This document shows, one piece after another, positions 33,689 through 36,822 of a stretch of 36,822 bases of DNA. Location of the stretch: NCBI GenBank assembly GCA_030828165.1, contig JAURDA010000014.1:1-36822 (forward strand), written 5' to 3'. The notes beneath the pieces are model-generated. The model was not told the DNA's origin and did no database searches. It saw only the letters and a list, made by a program, of their open reading frames with translations. Position numbers and translations under genes: made by a program. Numbering within the stretch: position 1 is the first letter of the stretch; each line of letters opens with the position of its first letter. Source of the stretch: Candidatus Poseidonia sp. (lineage in GTDB: Archaea > Thermoplasmatota > Poseidoniia > Poseidoniales > Poseidoniaceae).

Positions 33689-33733
33689 CACCGGCGTCCT
33701 TCGGTGTGCTAAGAAACACTTGATTTTATTTTA
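33689..33733 (+). terminator. Possible terminator after the AbrB-PhoU gene
   Basis: A CACCG-N8-CGGTG hairpin (33689-33706) three bases past the stop is followed by T-rich TTGATTTTATTTT (33721-33733). Archaeal terminators are mainly T-rich tracts; the hairpin is short. The T-rich stretch could also be a TATA region of the following genes. Confidence 0.4.
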
Positions 33734-33778
33734 ACATCTATGTGTTGGCAATTTCACCGTGCCTTGAAATAGGGTGCG

Positions 33779-33813
33779 GTGTAAAATATACACTGAAGGA
33801 AGCACACCTTCAG
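33779..33813 (+). promoter_or_regulatory. Palindromic promoter/operator of the RNGIF microprotein genes
   Basis: GTGTA-AAATA-TACAC (33779-33793) is a perfect dyad overlapping a TATA-like AAAATATA (33783-33790). It is joined directly to CTGAAGG-AAGCACA-CCTTCAG (33793-33813), a perfect 7-bp inverted repeat ending 8 bp before ATG 33822. The second dyad overlaps the AGGGA that would serve as ribosome site. If the TATA at 33786 is used, transcription would start near 33811, so the second dyad would act as DNA, not as RNA hairpin. Confidence 0.55.
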
Positions 33814-33821
33814 GGATCGAC

Positions 33822-33986
33822 ATGGACAAAGAATTGGACACCTACACGCAGCTTGCCGTGGACTCGTTTGCGTACCGCAACGGTATCTTCCGGAGTTTTT
33901 GGGACCGTTGGATGACCGCTGTTGCGTTTTATCGCAGCGGTGTTGACCGTCGAGGTGCGCTGATGGCAAAAAGGAGGACGATTTGA
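33822..33986 (+). CDS. RNGIF microprotein A (54 residues)
   Basis: The product starts MDKELDTYTQLAVDSFAYRN and contains RNGIF at residues 19-23, then an amphipathic segment rich in Trp, Phe and Arg (FRSFWDRWMTAVAFYRSG) and a basic end. ATG 33822 has AGGGA upstream; the frame back to 33774 runs through the operator. It resembles the next gene: without any gap, M1, D2, L5, D14 and R19-N-G-I-F23 are shared. I do not recognise a family. The pattern resembles small proteins with a helix followed by a basic tail. It sits immediately downstream of the phosphate regulator gene on the same strand, with its own palindromic promoter. Confidence 0.7.
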   Translation: MDKELDTYTQLAVDSFAYRNGIFRSFWDRWMTAVAFYRSGVDRRGALMAKRRTI

Positions 33987-34106
33987 ATGGATGCATACTT
34001 GGAACGCTTTGTGGACGAAACGATGGACGCTCAGGTGACCCGAAACGGGATCTTCGCTCGTGAAGACCTCGGTTCGCGTGTTCGCCGCTGGCTCCGCATG
34101 AAGTGA
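33987..34106 (+). CDS. RNGIF microprotein B (39 residues)
   Basis: This very small gene starts at ATG 33987, adjoining the stop of the previous one (TGA 33984-33986). AGGAGG at 33971-33976 is a strong ribosome site about 10 bases upstream. The 39-residue product begins MDAYLERFVDETMDAQVTRN, has RNGIF at the same residues 19-23 as its neighbour, and ends in a basic RVRRWLRMK. Shared residues at fixed positions, equal spacing and a good ribosome site support a real gene and a tandem duplication. Function unknown. Confidence 0.65.
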   Translation: MDAYLERFVDETMDAQVTRNGIFAREDLGSRVRRWLRMK

Positions 34107-34143
34107 AGCGATTCTTTACAAGAAGCGAGGTTCATTGGCCCCC

Positions 34144-35124
34144 ATGGGTCAGAACTGGGTGCCTCACCTGTGGGGTTTGCTCACGCCCGGGTTAACCCTG
34201 GCGTGTCTGGTTCTTGGCGAAGGGTGGATGGCCGCTCCGTTGGTCCTTCTGCTTCTCGTTTATCCGCTGCTTGAAGCGTTGATTGGGCAGTCCGCCAAAA
34301 CCGATCCGCTCCAGGAAGGGAGGGCACACGACATCATCGTTCATCTGCATGCGGTGTTGGTCCCCGTGGTTCTGGTCGCCTTGCTTTGGCGGGTCTCCCT
34401 TGACGGGCTGACCCTCCCGGTGGCCTTTGGTGTGCTTTCAGCAGGGTTGAGCAACGGAGCCTCCGGCATCGTCTCCGCCCATGAGCTCGGCCATCGCCGG
34501 CCAAAGTCGAAGAGTTGGTGGACGGCTCGGCTCTCGCTTTTTTCGGTGCTTTACCTCCACTTCACGACCGAGCACAACCACACGCATCACCGGCATTGGG
34601 CACGAGACGTGGACCCCACGTCCTCGCCCTGGGGTCGCAGCATCTACGTCCACGTGCTCCAAACGGTGCCTCGTCAGGTGAAGGGAGCCTACCGGGCGCG
34701 ACCGGTGGACACGCGCCGCTCCCTGTTGGTTGAAGCGGCCTTCCTGCTCATGCTCGGACTGTTCGGCTGGGTGTATCTGGTGGCGTACGTTGGCCAAGCC
34801 CTCGTGGCCATTTACCTCCTGGAGTTCGTGAACTACCTGCAACACCACGGCCTACGACGAGGGGACGATGAGCGCCCCAACGCTACCCACGCCTGGGAGA
34901 GCCGTCACCGTCTGTCTCGATGGACGCTCATGGAACTGCCGCTTCACCCCTCGCACCATCTCAAAGCCAGCACGCCGTATCAACGGCTGGACGTCCACGA
35001 CGAGGCTCCGCAACTGCCCCTTGGCTACTACGGTATGTTTTGGGTTGCTCTGGTGCCACCGTTGTTTTCTCGTTGGATGCGTCGCCAACATGAGCGCTCT
35101 GCATCTCAACCCGTGCCGCCGTGA
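34144..35124 (+). CDS. AlkB-type membrane di-iron hydroxylase (alkane monooxygenase-like)
   Basis: The 326-residue protein has four or more membrane helices and the histidine boxes of the AlkB branch of membrane di-iron enzymes: HELGH (113-117), EHNHTHH (143-149), NYLQHHG (230-236, AlkB-specific NYxEHYG position) and HPSHH (268-272). The DPTSSPWGRSIY stretch matches the DPASARxGES region of AlkB. It lacks the rubredoxin partner in this window. AlkB enzymes hydroxylate alkanes or fatty acyl chains, so a role in lipid or hydrocarbon oxidation is possible. A TTG at 34135 closer to the GAGG site is another start. It converges on the rhodopsin gene. Confidence 0.85.
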   Translation: MGQNWVPHLWGLLTPGLTLACLVLGEGWMAAPLVLLLLVYPLLEALIGQSAKTDPLQEGRAHDIIVHLHAVLVPVVLVALLWRVSLDGLTLPVAFGVLSAGLSNGASGIVSAHELGHRRPKSKSWWTARLSLFSVLYLHFTTEHNHTHHRHWARDVDPTSSPWGRSIYVHVLQTVPRQVKGAYRARPVDTRRSLLVEAAFLLMLGLFGWVYLVAYVGQALVAIYLLEFVNYLQHHGLRRGDDERPNATHAWESRHRLSRWTLMELPLHPSHHLKASTPYQRLDVHDEAPQLPLGYYGMFWVALVPPLFSRWMRRQHERSASQPVPP

Positions 35125-35179
35125 CATGCGTGAGCGACCGGCTTCGGACCAAGAAGGGCGGTGAACAACCTCGCCGTCG

Positions 35180-36094
35180 TCATGTTGTGTTCGCGAGTTC
35201 CAACCGCCCTCGATACACGGCTTCGGCTTCCTCGGTTGACCGAGCGCCGATTAACACAATGACGACGAACGCAACTTTGTTGATCAGGTCGGCGATGTTG
35301 TAGGTGAAGATCATCCACGCTGCACCGTCTTCACCGCCAATTTGCAGGGCTCCTACGACATACCCCAGAGGGTACACGAGCCACCCCACGAGGATCAGCA
35401 GACGCATTCGTCGGATGGCCAATTGAATTGAGGCATCTGCTATCAGTCGGTGATCGATGCCGTAAGCACCCGTGAAGGGTGTGCCCACAACCACCAACAC
35501 CGTCAGCAAACCGACGCTTCCAAGGAAGAAGTAATACCAATGAATCACCGGTGGTTCGGCACCCGATGCTAAAGCGGCATCCACCTCAGTTTGGCCTGCA
35601 TAACCGAACACCATCATGAAGATGGAGGTCACGATGATGACACCGGGAACGGACATACCGGGAATGTCGTACATTCGGTGCTTGGTGAACGATTCTCTTC
35701 CCGCCAGCACTGCAAAGGTGATCGCCATCAAGGGGACGGTGGTCATCCAATCTGCATAGCGAAAGTCGGTCGGAATCGACCCGCTCGTGAGGTACACGTC
35801 TTGCATCAAAGCATACTGGAAGCCAGCGATTCCCACAATCATGACGCCGAGGCCAACCGCAGGTCGGTGTCGTCGGGCGACATCGTTTCGCTCCATGAAC
35901 AAAAAGAAGGCTGTTGCGATGAAGACGAGGCCGATGCCAACGAAACTGATGTAGGTCACCCGCTCGATAGCGCTCATGCTCGAACCGTCCTCAAACTGCG
36001 CAGCGCCTACGGCGGATACGGTGGGCAGCCAGAGCATGAATAAACTCGTAACGACAACCATTGCACCTAACGTTCGGTCTGTTTTCATGAGCAT
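35180..36094 (-). CDS. Proteorhodopsin-family microbial rhodopsin
   Basis: The 304-residue protein has a signal-like N-terminal helix (about 11-28) and seven helices. Helix C is FRYADWMTTVPLMAITFAV: R112, counter-ion D115, T119, and T126 at the usual proton-donor Glu/Asp position. M123 holds the spectral-tuning site, which suggests green absorption. Helix G is FTYNIADLINKVAF, with D269 and the retinal lysine K273. The His75-equivalent in helix B is Q93. It should be a light-driven pump, probably of protons, but the donor change makes the photocycle uncertain. ATG 36094 follows GGAG; TTG 36112 is in frame. A TATA (TTTATT) lies about 40 bp upstream. Confidence 0.93.
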   Translation of the reverse strand: MLMKTDRTLGAMVVVTSLFMLWLPTVSAVGAAQFEDGSSMSAIERVTYISFVGIGLVFIATAFFLFMERNDVARRHRPAVGLGVMIVGIAGFQYALMQDVYLTSGSIPTDFRYADWMTTVPLMAITFAVLAGRESFTKHRMYDIPGMSVPGVIIVTSIFMMVFGYAGQTEVDAALASGAEPPVIHWYYFFLGSVGLLTVLVVVGTPFTGAYGIDHRLIADASIQLAIRRMRLLILVGWLVYPLGYVVGALQIGGEDGAAWMIFTYNIADLINKVAFVVIVLIGARSTEEAEAVYRGRLELANTT

Positions 36095-36129
36095 CTTCCC
36101 TTCTCCGAACAATTTTCAATGGTTTAACT

Positions 36130-36138
36130 CAAATAAAT
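36130..36138 (-). promoter_or_regulatory. TATA-like element of the rhodopsin gene
   Basis: GATTTATTT on the minus strand lies about 40 bp before ATG 36094, which gives a leader of roughly 15 nt with the GGAG site in it. Confidence 0.45.
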
Positions 36139-36199
36139 CCGTTGGGGGTTTCCCCGTAGGTCGAAGGGTGCTCGAAAATTCAACCATCACACAGAGTGC

Positions 36200-36822
36200 C
36201 TAGCTTGAATCTGCCCCATCGCCGAGGTTCCAAAACCCAGCTCCACCTTCCTGTGTCTCGGATGGTTGAGAAGGGACTTCTCCCGCCTCCTGTGAGGCCT
36301 GAGGCACGCGTTCTCCGGGGTTCTCGGCTTGTTGTGGTGCAAGGATATCTTCGCTCGTCCTCTCCTCTTCCACAATGGGCCCGGTAGCAGAAGAGGCCGT
36401 ATCTTCAACAGAACCTTCCGTCCCGTGAATTTGAGCGAGCAAGGCTTCCCGGCTGATGTAGGCGAAGGCCGTGTTGGAACGTCCGGATTCGTGATGTTCT
36501 CTGCCATGGACTCCGTCATCATCCTCGTCGTCATCAGCATTATCATCATCGTAATCTTCATCGCTGACGTCAAAGTTCAAGTCTTCTTCAAAATCAAAGT
36601 CGTTCTCCGAGTCTATTTTGCCATTCTTTTTTAGGAAACTGGCGATATCCATGGACTCGCCGTCCTCTCCTTCAATGAAGAGACCATCTATGTCATCATC
36701 CTCGTCGTCATAAGCCAACAATGCAGCTGCTTTACGTGCAAATGCAGCTTTTTTTTGTGACACACGTGCCTTGCGTTGCGACAATGAAATTTTAGTACGA
36801 TTTCTTTGCAATGGTTTATCTG
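36200..36822 (-). CDS. Acidic low-complexity protein, 5' end cut by window edge
   Basis: The frame is open to the right edge, so the true start is probably outside the window. The visible 206 or so residues start with a basic stretch (QRKARVSQKKAAFARKAAALLA) and then become highly acidic, with YDDEDDDIDGLFIEGED, EDLNFDVSDEDYDDDNADDDEDDD and a Ser/Glu/Pro/Gln-rich end. The codon use and acidity resemble the aIF1A tail. No enzymatic motif or membrane helix is seen. The DIDGLF segment resembles DIDALF at the aIF1A end. The function is unknown. It may be the cytosolic tail of a larger protein. Confidence 0.65.
   Translation of the reverse strand, partial: DKPLQRNRTKISLSQRKARVSQKKAAFARKAAALLAYDDEDDDIDGLFIEGEDGESMDIASFLKKNGKIDSENDFDFEEDLNFDVSDEDYDDDNADDDEDDDGVHGREHHESGRSNTAFAYISREALLAQIHGTEGSVEDTASSATGPIVEEERTSEDILAPQQAENPGERVPQASQEAGEVPSQPSETQEGGAGFWNLGDGADSS

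Overview
The window looks like a stretch of archaeal chromosome, most probably from a marine Group II euryarchaeon (Poseidoniales) or a close relative. This is inferred from gene content, not from a phylogeny. The archaeal signs are translation initiation factor 1A, RIO1 kinase, a two-KH Dim2/Pno1 protein, ribosomal protein uS2 and the wyosine enzyme TYW1. TATA elements lie about 25 to 28 bp before many start codons. The marine surface signs are a proteorhodopsin-type gene and a complex I (Nuo) operon in a GC-rich, tightly packed genome. I saw no rRNA, tRNA, CRISPR array, transposase or integrase. No stretch longer than 300 bases lacks a gene. The largest gaps are 29151-29334 (184 bp, nothing recognisable), 8193-8353 (161 bp), 11171-11319 (149 bp) and 33687-33821 (135 bp, full of dyads).

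Layout. 1-3815: the end of nuoL, then nuoM and nuoN, the antiporter-like membrane subunits of complex I. 3895-6340: a translation and ribosome-assembly block (aIF1A, RIO1, Dim2-like KH). 6366-11883: three exported proteins (a CARDB surface protein, a large CARDB receptor-like protein with cytosolic zinc ribbons, a lipoprotein). 11890-16744: a membrane-embedded Cas4-like nuclease, uS2, tRNA dihydrouridine synthase and two winged-helix regulators, one membrane-anchored. 16857-21563: a PPP phosphatase, an HxlR regulator, a glycosyltransferase and a fused hydroxyacyl-CoA dehydrogenase/enoyl-CoA hydratase. 21584-23102: a three-gene operon of an E1/ThiF-like adenylating enzyme, a JAMM metalloprotease and a small helical protein. 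23161-30345: GDP-mannose dehydratase, a hotdog thioesterase, a NikR-like regulator divergent from a ZIP metal transporter, a GST-like protein, a second glycosyltransferase, an FkbM methyltransferase and TYW1. 30444-34106: a phosphate block with a PiT-PhoU fusion transporter divergent from an AbrB-PhoU regulator, then two tiny paralogous proteins behind a palindrome-rich promoter. 34144-36822: an AlkB-type di-iron hydroxylase, a rhodopsin and an acidic protein cut by the right edge.

The most interesting parts are the E1-JAMM operon (a possible ubiquitin-like conjugation or protein-modifying system), the tandem RNGIF microproteins, the membrane-inserted Cas4-like nuclease, the rhodopsin with Thr at the usual proton-donor position, and the repeat-built acidic tail on aIF1A. 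Genes are very compact: eight convergent pairs are separated by 0 to 91 bp, two of them by a shared TGATCA that holds both stop codons. Genes at the start of a transcript often appear leaderless, while genes inside operons carry Shine-Dalgarno motifs.
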